In this document: one piece after another, positions 8,094 to 16,293 of the stretch
Layout of the letters: each line of letters begins with the position of its first letter
How positions within the stretch are numbered: the stretch's first letter is position 1
Assembly (NCBI GenBank): GCA_050949705.1
Contig: JBMNGG010000004.1
Span: forward strand, 62,001 to 126,000
Source: JBMNGG01 sp050949705
GTDB lineage: Bacteria; Bacillota; Thermosediminibacteria; Thermosediminibacterales; Tepidanaerobacteraceae
Reading direction: 5' to 3'
DNA: 64,000 nucleotides
Notes under the pieces: model-generated
What the model was told of the DNA's origin: nothing
The model's database searches: none
The model's input: only the letters and a program-made list of their open reading frames with translations
Translations under genes and position numbers: made by a program

Positions 8094-9023
8094 TTGAATG
8101 AAGCATTCATAGTTATTAAAGAGGTTATTATTTTGCTAGTACTAATGTTAATCGGTATAGCGTCAATTAAACTTAGAATAATGACTGTTGAGTTATACGA
8201 AGGGCTAGGAAAGTTTACTATATCTATTGCATTGCCTGCTTTAATTTTCAGAACTATTACTACACTAGGTGGAAGAGATGTTATATTAAGTAGTATCGAG
8301 TCAGTTGCAATATCAGTCATCTTAATAGCTATTAACTTTGGGGTTGGGATATTAGTTGCTAAACTAAGCGGATTAAGAGGGGTAAAAGCAGATACACATA
8401 TTAGTGCTACAGCCATAGGAAACTTAGGTTATATAGGGCTTCCTATTGTTTCAGCGCTTTATAGTTCACAGGGCTTACTAGTTGTGTCAATATACATGAT
8501 ATTTGATGTAATGCTAAATTGGACTATTGGAATAAATATGATGGATCAAAACAAAGACAAAAGCCCCGAAGAAATCTTTATGAGTCTTGTTACCCCACTT
8601 AATGTTACACTACTGATATCCATTGTTTTGCTTTTATTAAATGTAACTCCATCAGGTCTTATTTTTGATACAATTGCCGGAATAGGAAGTACAACTAAAT
8701 ATTTATCCATAATATATTTAGGGGCTAAGTTAGTAACAGTTAATTTTAAAGGTGCACATAAGGAGATTTCAATATATTTACATATTCTTTTTAAACTGAT
8801 TGCATTTCCAGTAATAGTATATTTACTAGGCTTAAATTTCATAGATCCAATTATACTTAAAACCTTTGTCATTATTATGGCTTTGCCTACAACTACATCC
8901 TTTCCCGTTTTTGCAAATTCAAAAGGGGGAGATGAGGATTATTCTGTTAAAATAACTTTTGTTGGAACACTCGTATCTCTGATTACTATTCCTTTTGTAG
9001 TATGGATTATTACATTTCTTTAA
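8094..9023 (+). CDS. AEC family transporter
   Basis: A roughly 309-residue membrane protein of the auxin efflux carrier family, with about ten hydrophobic helices in two halves separated by a short charged loop near residue 165 (MDQNKDKSPEE). The GNLGYIGLPIVSAL segment is typical of the family, whose bacterial members move organic acids such as malate or malonate. I place the start at TTG 8094, because AGAGGTGA at 8081-8088 is then well placed; GTG 8085 overlaps that site. A sigma-54 promoter stands upstream. It converges on the SLC13 gene with 18 bases between stops. Transport of a dicarboxylate would fit the neighbouring genes, but this is inference. Confidence 0.85.
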   Translation: MNEAFIVIKEVIILLVLMLIGIASIKLRIMTVELYEGLGKFTISIALPALIFRTITTLGGRDVILSSIESVAISVILIAINFGVGILVAKLSGLRGVKADTHISATAIGNLGYIGLPIVSALYSSQGLLVVSIYMIFDVMLNWTIGINMMDQNKDKSPEEIFMSLVTPLNVTLLISIVLLLLNVTPSGLIFDTIAGIGSTTKYLSIIYLGAKLVTVNFKGAHKEISIYLHILFKLIAFPVIVYLLGLNFIDPIILKTFVIIMALPTTTSFPVFANSKGGDEDYSVKITFVGTLVSLITIPFVVWIITFL

Positions 9024-9041
9024 TAGATTAGTAGAAATGGA

Positions 9042-10430
9042 TTAAATCATACCAATAAAAGCAAACCACGTAGTCAATATTTGACTAGCCAAAAGAATTG
9101 CTATGGTTTGAGGGATAGAGAGCAATAATACCTCCCCGGTTGTATAACTTTCCTCTGTTTGATTTTGGCCAATTTGAATCGTAAGATGCTGATAGGGTAA
9201 TACCCAATGTCCTGCAAGAGCTAAAAAACTAATAAGTGCAGGGAATATTTCTGGAAAACCTAAAGTTGTACCCAAAGATATAAGGGGAGGCGTTATTACT
9301 CCCATTGCCGACAAAGAACTTCCTATAATCATGTGTAGCGCCATACAAATAAGTGTAGCGACAAATGCAAAAAGCCATGGATTTGAGGGAGCCCCAAAAG
9401 AAAGAAGTAGACGAGCTAGCCAGTCACTCATTCCTGATGCTTTGCTAACTGAGCCAATTGATAGTATTGCTACTAAAAATATAACCGTGTCAATGCTGAT
9501 ACGCTTTAAGGTTGTAGCATCAATTACATCGCCTACAACTGGTAAGCTCAAAATTGCTACTATTAAAGCTGATGACCATCCGGCATCAACATTAATTACT
9601 GATCCTGCTGACCACAGTATTAAAGCTATAGCTAACCAGAATATTAAGCGTTTTTCTTTCCTTGTTATGGGTTTTAATGTAATTTTTTTTAAAATCGTCT
9701 CCTTGTTTATACTGATATTTGGAAGACGGAATAACAGAAGCTGGGAGACACAAGTTATTATCGTAACAAACATTCCTGGGAAAAACATATAATAAAACCA
9801 ATCAAAAAAGCTAACATTTGTTTTACTTAGCGCACAAACTACAGAGCTAAAACTCGGATCACCTGTGAGAAAAATAAGTGATGTAGATACTCCCCCAGCG
9901 AAAATTGCCAAGGTAATTTGACGTAGATGTTCTTTTGGAAGAAAATCTGTTAAAACACTGACCAATATTGAAGCAAGTAATATGCAGCGTGGCCATGGAT
10001 GGGGAATGATAATACATAGAATAATATTTAAAACGTAACAGAGTATAATCATTGATTTATAACTATTAACAAAATTGGTCAGGAAAAATAGTGCAATGCG
10101 TTTCCCTAATCCTGTTTCAGTAACGGCTTCTGCTAACAGAAACCCCGCGATAACCATGTAAATGACAGGAGTTGTCCAGCCATACATAATTTCCTGAATC
10201 GATACTACATTGGGATCCATAAGAATAACATATGAAGTTAGTATCACTAGACTGGTATACGCTGGGGCAGTTACATTTCCTGCAAGCCATATAACAGCAA
10301 ATATTATGATTGCTAAACACTTCCGTCCTTCTATGGGCAAATCAGGAATAGGCATCATGTATATCGATATAAAGGCTATTATACTAAATATGATAATAAT
10401 CAATTTCTTGTCTGATTTTATTAATTTCAT
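9042..10430 (-). CDS. SLC13 family (DASS-type) anion permease
   Basis: A 462-residue protein of about 12 membrane segments in the ion transporter superfamily. It has the opening PxPxLPxxGR element (PIPDLPIEGRKCLAI), an internal TGDPSFSSV hairpin segment and a second-half repeat with GSSLSAMGVITPPLISLG. Family members take up di- and tricarboxylates or sulfate with Na+ or H+. It is the second gene of a minus-strand unit starting from a sigma-54 promoter at 10738-10753. The ATG follows GAAGGTGAT. The substrate cannot be read from the sequence. Confidence 0.85.
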   Translation of the reverse strand: MKLIKSDKKLIIIIFSIIAFISIYMMPIPDLPIEGRKCLAIIIFAVIWLAGNVTAPAYTSLVILTSYVILMDPNVVSIQEIMYGWTTPVIYMVIAGFLLAEAVTETGLGKRIALFFLTNFVNSYKSMIILCYVLNIILCIIIPHPWPRCILLASILVSVLTDFLPKEHLRQITLAIFAGGVSTSLIFLTGDPSFSSVVCALSKTNVSFFDWFYYMFFPGMFVTIITCVSQLLLFRLPNISINKETILKKITLKPITRKEKRLIFWLAIALILWSAGSVINVDAGWSSALIVAILSLPVVGDVIDATTLKRISIDTVIFLVAILSIGSVSKASGMSDWLARLLLSFGAPSNPWLFAFVATLICMALHMIIGSSLSAMGVITPPLISLGTTLGFPEIFPALISFLALAGHWVLPYQHLTIQIGQNQTEESYTTGEVLLLSIPQTIAILLASQILTTWFAFIGMI

Positions 10431-10481
10431 TTCATATCACCTTCACGATTTTGTTTAAATGCTCCAATAAAAAGTAAAACA

Positions 10482-10688
10482 TTATTTCTTAACGCCACTG
10501 TTTTCGGGTATTAACATACCTTCCTTGAAATTTAGCTTTACTTCCTTTGAAGGGAAGTCTGCTAAAAAGAACTCTCTATTTGTGATACTGATGGAACAAT
10601 CTAAAGGAAATAATTTTTGAAAAATTGGAGCTGTGTCTATCAACGCTTCCAATATATCTTTCTTTATGCCTTCTGTTTGAAAGTTCAT
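10482..10688 (-). CDS. Small protein resembling the N-terminus of cytoplasmic chemotaxis receptors
   Basis: A 68-residue soluble protein, with an ATG preceded by AGGGGGGAT. The pattern LEALIDTAPIFQKLFPLDCS, then ITNREFFLADFPSKEVKL, then GxxIP, recalls an N-terminal sensory segment found in some clostridial methyl-accepting proteins. The rest of such a protein is absent, and the stop comes 51 bases before the SLC13 gene. It could be a truncated relic or a small sensor subunit. It is the first gene behind a sigma-54 promoter, so it is probably translated. The family resemblance is from memory and moderately sure. Confidence 0.55.
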   Translation of the reverse strand: MNFQTEGIKKDILEALIDTAPIFQKLFPLDCSISITNREFFLADFPSKEVKLNFKEGMLIPENSGVKK

Positions 10689-10737
10689 ATTTTATCCCCC
10701 CTAAGTACTTTGATTTAATATGCTATTGCTTTTATTA

Positions 10738-10753
10738 TGCAAATATCGTACCA
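10738..10753 (-). promoter_or_regulatory. Sigma-54 promoter for the minus-strand SLC13 unit
   Basis: On the minus strand TGGTACGATATTTGCA matches the -24/-12 consensus, with GG and GC 10 bases apart. It is 49 bases before the small ORF. The TGTATC-N6-AATACA element lies 48 bases upstream of it. Confidence 0.8.
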
Positions 10754-10801
10754 TCTTTTATTTTTTTCTAAATCAGCTCTTTAAGTATTTAGCAACAAAA
10801 A

Positions 10802-10819
10802 TGTATCATAATAAATACA
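10802..10819. promoter_or_regulatory. Putative activator-binding inverted repeat (copy 1)
   Basis: TGTATC-ATAATA-AATACA, one base off the proposed TGTATC-N6-GATACA. It lies between the divergent sigma-54 promoters at 10738-10753 (minus) and 10948-10963 (plus) and could serve both. Confidence 0.55.
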
Positions 10820-10947
10820 TTACCAAATCCCCGGTTAAAAGCATGTGTTGTTTTAACTACAAAGATTATATGGATGTGATTCTGACTTAGGGGCAGACTT
10901 TCAACAGTAACAAATATCCAGTGAACTTTATAACTCTATGATGAAAT

Positions 10948-10963
10948 TGGCACAAATTTTGCT
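10948..10963 (+). promoter_or_regulatory. Sigma-54 promoter for the HADH/thiolase operon
   Basis: TGGCACAAATTTTGCT, a near-perfect -24/-12 element 49 bases before the gene at 11013. Confidence 0.85.
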
Positions 10964-11012
10964 TCTACTATAAATAAAGACAAAAGAGATTATATAGAAA
11001 AGGAGGAATAGT

Positions 11013-13055
11013 ATGTCTAAGACATACAAAGTTGGTGTCGTAGGAGCAGGCAATATGGGCAGTGGAATTGCTCAGAAAGTGGCTCAAGAAGGGCTTGATG
11101 TGGTCCTATTAGACATCAAAGATGAATTTGTACAAAGAGGTTTTAAGATAATCGAGAGTACTTTACAAGAGGGCGTTAAACGAAACATATTTACAGAAGA
11201 AGAAGTAAACAAAATAATGTCGAGAATTCACGGAACTACAGATGAAACTGAACTTGCTGATGTTGACCTGATAGTGGAAGCTGTTTTTGAAGACGAAAAA
11301 ATCAAAGGAGATCTTTTTAAGCGTTTAGATGCAATATGTGAAAGTCATACAATTTTAGCCACAAATACGTCAAGTCTATATGTGAGAAATTTAGCAAAGT
11401 ATACCAATCGTCCTGATAGAGTTATCGGAATGCATTATTTCTATCATCCTGCCAAAAACCGTCTTTTAGAAGTTATACCTCACGAAGGTACAAGCAATGA
11501 AACCATCGAAAAAACATTACTAATCGCGAAGCTACATGGGAAAACACCAATTTTAGTTAAAGATTCACCGGGGTTTGCAGTTAACAGATTTTTCATACCT
11601 TGGTTTGTAGAAGCAATTCGTATTTTTGAGGAAGGAACGGCTAACATTCCTACTATAGATGAAGCTTCTAAAAAGGCTTTCGGCATTGGTATGGGTCCAT
11701 TTGAATTAATGAATGTTACAGGAGTCCCAATAGCACTTCATTCAGCAAATACTCTTAATCAGGAAATTGGCTCTTTTTATGCTCCACCTGAAAGTTTGCG
11801 TAGGCAAGTAGAAGATCTCAAAGAAGATTGGGATTTAAGTGGTGAAATAGATGAATCGAAGTTTGAAGTCATAACAGAGCGTCTATATGCTACTGTTATG
11901 GGGGTTGCCTGCTCACTGGTGGACGAAGGAGTCGCTAGTATAGAAGATACAGACAGGGGTGCAAAAATTGGTCTTCGTTGGAAATATGGTCCCTTTGAAT
12001 TAATAAATCGTTATGGCATTGAAAACTCATATAAGATCGTGGAGAAGATGAGTAAAATCCGTGATGATTTTAAAGTGCCTAATTTATTAAAGAAGCAGTA
12101 TGAAACAGGGGCTCCCTTTGAGTTTAAGTTTGTAGACTTGGACATAAATGGCGATATAGCTTATATAACTATAAATCGCCCTGAAGCAATGAATGCTCTA
12201 AACTCTATGGTTATGGAACAATTAGATAAAAAATTTGAGGATGCTGAGGCAAATGAAGCTGTAAAAGCTATTGTATTTCAAGGTGCCGGAAAGGCTTTTA
12301 TAGCAGGGGCTGATATTAAATTTTTTGTCGATAATATAAAATCAGATAACATTGATGGTAATTATGATTTCACAAAGAAAGGCCATGATTTCTTACTCCG
12401 TCTTGAGAATTCGCCTAAATTAACTATTGCCCTGTTAGATGGTTTATCATTAGGCGGTGGTAGTGAATTGGCATTGGCATGTCAGGCGATTGTAGCAACG
12501 CCAAATGGTTCTATGGGTTTTCCGGAGACTGGTATTGGAATTTACCCCGGTTTTGGTGGAATGATTCGAATGGAGAGACATGTAGGGGCTGAATTGGCAA
12601 AATACTATGTATTAACAGGGAAAACCTTAAGGGCTAAGGAAGCATATGAATTAGGTATTATAACAAAACTGGTGGAACCCACCATGGTTGAGCAATCAAT
12701 AAAAGAACTGGTTGCTGCAGGAAAAGTTAATAAATATCGTTCACGCAAGATTCCTGAAAGATTCGAAGAGCAAAAATTAGTATGTACAAAGGAAAACGTA
12801 GAAAGACTTATGAACGGTGAATTGCCTCAGGGTGTATCATCTGAATTTGCTGAAAAGACCTTAAGTATTATTATGAAAAAGGCACCCCTAGCGCTAAGAA
12901 CGGTCAATGATCTAATAGATGCTCAATCCAAGGTTAGCATAGAAGAAGCTATTGAGCTAGAGTTAGCAGGCCTTCACGATATATTTTCAACCAAAGATGC
13001 TTTAAAAGGTCTCCAGGCACCTCCTGGAAAACCACCAAAATATGAAGGCAAATAA
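11013..13055 (+). CDS. 3-hydroxyacyl-CoA dehydrogenase / enoyl-CoA hydratase fusion
   Basis: A 680-residue bifunctional beta-oxidation enzyme. The N-terminal half (1-380) is the NAD-dependent dehydrogenase: Rossmann motif GAGNMGSGIA near residue 11, ATNTSS near 117, HYFYHP near 141, and a duplicated C-terminal domain. The C-terminal half (about 388-680) is a crotonase with the oxyanion hole FIAGADIKF and both hydratase glutamates (GGGSELA, GFPETGIG). This order, dehydrogenase first, is the reverse of FadB/FadJ and is seen in archaea and some anaerobes. It hydrates enoyl-CoA and oxidises the 3-hydroxyacyl-CoA to 3-ketoacyl-CoA for the thiolase 20 bases downstream. The start follows AAAGGAGGA and a sigma-54 promoter. 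Confidence 0.92.
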   Translation: MSKTYKVGVVGAGNMGSGIAQKVAQEGLDVVLLDIKDEFVQRGFKIIESTLQEGVKRNIFTEEEVNKIMSRIHGTTDETELADVDLIVEAVFEDEKIKGDLFKRLDAICESHTILATNTSSLYVRNLAKYTNRPDRVIGMHYFYHPAKNRLLEVIPHEGTSNETIEKTLLIAKLHGKTPILVKDSPGFAVNRFFIPWFVEAIRIFEEGTANIPTIDEASKKAFGIGMGPFELMNVTGVPIALHSANTLNQEIGSFYAPPESLRRQVEDLKEDWDLSGEIDESKFEVITERLYATVMGVACSLVDEGVASIEDTDRGAKIGLRWKYGPFELINRYGIENSYKIVEKMSKIRDDFKVPNLLKKQYETGAPFEFKFVDLDINGDIAYITINRPEAMNALNSMVMEQLDKKFEDAEANEAVKAIVFQGAGKAFIAGADIKFFVDNIKSDNIDGNYDFTKKGHDFLLRLENSPKLTIALLDGLSLGGGSELALACQAIVATPNGSMGFPETGIGIYPGFGGMIRMERHVGAELAKYYVLTGKTLRAKEAYELGIITKLVEPTMVEQSIKELVAAGKVNKYRSRKIPERFEEQKLVCTKENVERLMNGELPQGVSSEFAEKTLSIIMKKAPLALRTVNDLIDAQSKVSIEEAIELELAGLHDIFSTKDALKGLQAPPGKPPKYEGK

Positions 13056-13075
13056 ATCTATGAAAGGAGATTGCA

Positions 13076-14275
13076 ATGCTTAAGTTTACGAAAGCTTTTA
13101 TTCCCTATAAAGGATACTACAGTACTCCCTTTTGTAAATGGCAGGGTAGTCTTGCCAATGAAAATGCAATTGAACTAGGCGCCAAGACAAGTAAACGCTG
13201 GTTTGAGAGTAGAGAGATAGATCAAACTGAGCTGGACTATCTTTATTTGGGTATTACAATAGGTCAGAAAAGTGTATTTTATGGTGCTACATGGGCAGCT
13301 TTTATGATGGGAGCTCCAGATATTCCAGGAATGACTATAATGCAAGCCTGTGCTACATCAACTACTACGGTTTTCAATGCAAGCAAGGATGTTGAGATGG
13401 GAAATCTAAATACTGCATATTGCCTGATGGTAGACAGGACATCCAATGGGCCCCACACAGTTTGGCCAAATCCCTTTGGACCCGGGGGAGAAGTTATTGC
13501 AGAAAACTGGAACATGGATAATATGAGGGCTGATCCGTCTACTGGTTTAGGAATGATACTTACAGCTGAAAATGTAGCTAAGGGAAATGGGTTTACGAGA
13601 GAAGAAGCAGACGAGTTAGTTTTGACACGTTACGAACAGTATAAACAGGCATTAGCTAATGATAGAGAGTTTCAGAAGCGGTATATGTTTCCAGCAGAAG
13701 TAAAGATATCTAGAAAAAAAACAAAGTTGATTGAAGAAGATGAAGGTGTATTCCTACAAACTTCAAAGGAGACATTAGCTAGGTTAAATCCGGAGATTGA
13801 AGGTGGCATCCATACTTTTGGTGCTCAGACCCACCCTGCAGACGGCAATGTAGGAATTATTGTAACGAATAAAGAACGTGCCCAAGTTTTGAGTGCTGAT
13901 CCAAGAATACCCATTCAAGTGATATCTTACGGTTATGCGAGAACCAAAAAAGGATATATGCCTATGGCTCCGGTTCCCGCTTCTCGCATGGCATTAGAAA
14001 GAGCTAGGCTTACAGTTGATGACATTTCAACAATTAAAACCCACAATCCCTTTATAGCTAATGATTTATATTTAGCTAAAGAACTAGGCATAGATCCTGC
14101 TTCTTTCAATAATTACGGCAGCTCTTTAGTATATGGTCATCCCCAAGGTCCCACAGTTGGAAGACTGCTTGTTGAAGCAATAGAAGAAACTGTTTTAAAG
14201 GGTGGGGGATATGCTTTAGTAACAGGTTGCGCTGCCGGTGATTGTGCTGCAACGCTAATAGTAAAAGTTGGTTAA
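13076..14275 (+). CDS. Thiolase family protein (3-ketoacyl-CoA thiolase)
   Basis: A 399-residue thiolase. The acyl-accepting cysteine is Cys92 (MQACATST), the active-site His is His355 (VYGHPQGPTVGR), and the second cysteine is Cys385 in VTGCAAGDC. The HNPF motif near residue 322 replaces the usual NEAF, a variation seen in divergent thiolases. Paired with the upstream dehydrogenase/hydratase, it should cleave 3-ketoacyl-CoA with CoA. Its N-terminus (FIPYKGYYSTPF) is a variant of the usual thiolase opening. The exact chain length or branching it accepts is unknown. Confidence 0.88.
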   Translation: MLKFTKAFIPYKGYYSTPFCKWQGSLANENAIELGAKTSKRWFESREIDQTELDYLYLGITIGQKSVFYGATWAAFMMGAPDIPGMTIMQACATSTTTVFNASKDVEMGNLNTAYCLMVDRTSNGPHTVWPNPFGPGGEVIAENWNMDNMRADPSTGLGMILTAENVAKGNGFTREEADELVLTRYEQYKQALANDREFQKRYMFPAEVKISRKKTKLIEEDEGVFLQTSKETLARLNPEIEGGIHTFGAQTHPADGNVGIIVTNKERAQVLSADPRIPIQVISYGYARTKKGYMPMAPVPASRMALERARLTVDDISTIKTHNPFIANDLYLAKELGIDPASFNNYGSSLVYGHPQGPTVGRLLVEAIEETVLKGGGYALVTGCAAGDCAATLIVKVG

Positions 14276-14292
14276 TTCTTCTTAAAAACATT

Positions 14293-14323
14293 TTAGTCCG
14301 GTGAGAATATCCCACCGGACTAA
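14293..14323 (+). terminator. Hairpin after the thiolase gene
   Basis: TTAGTCCGGTG (14293-14303) pairs with CACCGGACTAA (14313-14323). No T run follows, so it is either a weak terminator or an mRNA 3' stabiliser. Confidence 0.5.
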
Positions 14324-14496
14324 CTTATGCTTACTAATAAAAAAGATGACTTCTAATTGGTTTTTGGAAGTAAACTTCAAGGGAGAAAGGTTGTCAAACT
14401 ATTTTCCAATAATCTATTGCTACATTCTTTATCAGTTCTACAAAAATAGTGCAATACTCAAAATGCAAAAATATTCTATATCAGCAACGCTAAATG

Positions 14497-14527
14497 AGCC
14501 GGTGTAATTATTTTATCACCGGCTTTA
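14497..14527 (+). terminator. Second hairpin downstream of the thiolase gene
   Basis: AGCCGGTG (14497-14504) pairs with CACCGGCT (14517-14524), followed by a short TTT. The two hairpins share the core CCGGTG/CACCGG. Confidence 0.5.
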
Positions 14528-14590
14528 ATATCACATTACTATTTCTACACTGTAGCGAAAAAACTACAAAATGATATTATTTTATAAAAA

Positions 14591-14608
14591 TGTATCTGTA
14601 AAGATTCA
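14591..14608. promoter_or_regulatory. Putative activator-binding inverted repeat (copy 2)
   Basis: TGTATC-TGTAAA-GATTCA. It ends 51 bases before the sigma-54 promoter at 14660, exactly the spacing seen for copy 3 before 19260. Confidence 0.55.
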
Positions 14609-14659
14609 TAAACAGTAATATTTATATAAATAATGTAGAAATAGAACAAACAATGGATG

Positions 14660-14675
14660 TGGTACAAAATTTGCA
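14660..14675 (+). promoter_or_regulatory. Sigma-54 promoter for the 2-hydroxyacyl-CoA dehydratase operon
   Basis: TGGTACAAAATTTGCA matches the -24/-12 consensus. It is about 430 bases before the dehydratase start. A decayed transporter gene fills the interval, and this promoter probably once drove it first. Confidence 0.8.
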
Positions 14676-14749
14676 TAATATTTTAGTTAGGAATGTATTA
14701 TGTCAACAAAATTGTTGTAAATTATGAACACATTTGTTGAATATCTTAC

Positions 14750-15005
14750 CTTTTTAGTTTCTCTGTTTGTTCTTTCAAAAAATCTGTTATGGGTATCGAT
14801 AGTGCATACTTCGTATTAGCTCCAATTACAACAGTATAGTTACCAGTTATGGTGTGCTGCAACATCTATTGTTGTACAATGCGTATTATCAGCCAACGTA
14901 AATATTATTGGTCCCACCCAGTATTTGGGTTTTGGATTAGCTTAAGTAACTATGAGTGAACATCTGAAATATTCCTTTATGTGGGTTTGGCTTTTGCGTA
15001 TTTAG
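14750..15005 (+). pseudogene. Degraded CitM-like (citrate/proton symporter family) C-terminus
   Basis: Pieces in different frames align with the end of CitMHS transporters. Near 14789 one reads MGIDSAYFVLAPITTV. From 14859 one reads ATSIVVQCVLSANVNI, then IGPTQYLGFGLA, then after a TAA stop VTMSEHLKYSFMWVWLL, ending at TAG 15003-15005. The TYLGLGLA and DHLKYSFxWVW landmarks are typical of the family. Stops and frameshifts make it non-functional. Confidence 0.6.
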
Positions 15006-15108
15006 CCACAATTCTCGATGTAGTTATAGGCAAAGTACCATTTAATTTTATTAAAACTATCGTGTTCAATATCTAAAGATTAATATTTAAGCAAAGGAGG
15101 AAATTATT

Positions 15109-16293
15109 TTGTGTGTATATGAAGCGATAAAAGATAATGATGCCTTCAAAGAGCTTGCAAAGGTGTACCAGCAAAAGGAAAATGCAATAGAAAAGTATAA
15201 AAAAGCAGGAAAAAAGGTTGTTGGTTATCTGGGAAACGATGTGCCTGATGAACTACTGATAGCAGCCGATTACCTTCCTGTAAGAATAAGTGGTAACTGT
15301 AAAATAACTCTCGTAGAGGCAGATAAATATTTAGAGTATTCCTTTGATCCTGTTGTAAGGTCGCAATTTCAAAAAATTGTTGATGGTTCACTGTATGCAT
15401 TAATGGATCATCTGGTAATATCAAATTCTACAGATGTGCTTATTCGCCTTTATTACTATTTAAGAGAGATTAGGCGAATTGAACCGGAAAAACCGATTCC
15501 ACCCATATACTTTTTGGATATGCTATTTACAAGAACTAGGACACACCAAGTTTACAATTTCAATAGAATGAACAAATTCAAGAAAACGATAGAAACATGG
15601 ATTGGAAAAGATATTACTGAAAAGGATCTAAAGAAATCAATTGATATATGCAATGAAAACAGAGATTTACTTCGCCAAATTGAAGAGCTGAGAATTTGCG
15701 ACAAGCCAAGAATAACAGGTATGGAAGCTTTACATTTAATAGGTTCTTCCATGTATATGCCAAAACAGGAACATAGCCTCCTCTTGAAACAATTTTTAGA
15801 ATCACATAAGGAGTTACCAGACGTATCGGGTAAAAGGATTTTTGTTACCGGAAGTGTCCATGAAGACATATCTTTCTATGAGTTAGTAGAAAGAGCAGGA
15901 GCAGTTATAGTTGCAGAAGACCATGATATGGGTAATAGGTATTTTGACAAAAATGTTGAGACCGATAGTGATTTGTTACATTCTATAGTCAATAGGTACA
16001 TGTTAAGAATGTTTAGTCCTAAAAAAGCTTTTGTTTCACAGCGTGTTGCCGCATTAAAAGAACAAATTGAAAGAACGAAACCTGATGGTGTAATATTCTT
16101 TATGCGACAATATGATGATCCAAGTTCTTGGGATTATCCTGAACAAGCTAAAATGCTGAAAGAATTAAATATACCCTCATTGCTGCTAGTGAGGCAGCCC
16201 CATGATTTATCTAAAGCTGATGGTCTTAAAGAAAAGGTGGAAGCCTTTATCAGTGCTTTAGATCAGGAGAAAGGAGGATGCAAAAATGAGTAA
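15109..16293 (+). CDS. 2-hydroxyacyl-CoA dehydratase family subunit (first)
   Basis: A 394-residue subunit of the HgdAB/BcrBC-type family, iron-sulfur enzymes that eliminate water from (R)-2-hydroxyacyl-CoA after reductive activation. Landmarks are VVGYLGNDVPDELLIAADYLPVR near residue 37 and the C-terminal GVIFFMRQYDDPSSWDYP near 327. The start is TTG, 8 bases after AAAGGAGG. It overlaps the next gene by 8 bases, which indicates translational coupling and a heterodimer. No activator ATPase (HgdC type) is present in the window. The substrate is unknown; benzoyl-CoA reductase-type relatives use similar subunits. Confidence 0.85.
   Translation: MCVYEAIKDNDAFKELAKVYQQKENAIEKYKKAGKKVVGYLGNDVPDELLIAADYLPVRISGNCKITLVEADKYLEYSFDPVVRSQFQKIVDGSLYALMDHLVISNSTDVLIRLYYYLREIRRIEPEKPIPPIYFLDMLFTRTRTHQVYNFNRMNKFKKTIETWIGKDITEKDLKKSIDICNENRDLLRQIEELRICDKPRITGMEALHLIGSSMYMPKQEHSLLLKQFLESHKELPDVSGKRIFVTGSVHEDISFYELVERAGAVIVAEDHDMGNRYFDKNVETDSDLLHSIVNRYMLRMFSPKKAFVSQRVAALKEQIERTKPDGVIFFMRQYDDPSSWDYPEQAKMLKELNIPSLLLVRQPHDLSKADGLKEKVEAFISALDQEKGGCKNE

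Noticed and set aside
7757..8416. Long minus-strand frame of about 220 codons overlapping the AEC gene
   Set aside because: Its hydrophobic content mirrors the antisense of the membrane protein; no RBS, and it crosses the sigma-54 promoter.
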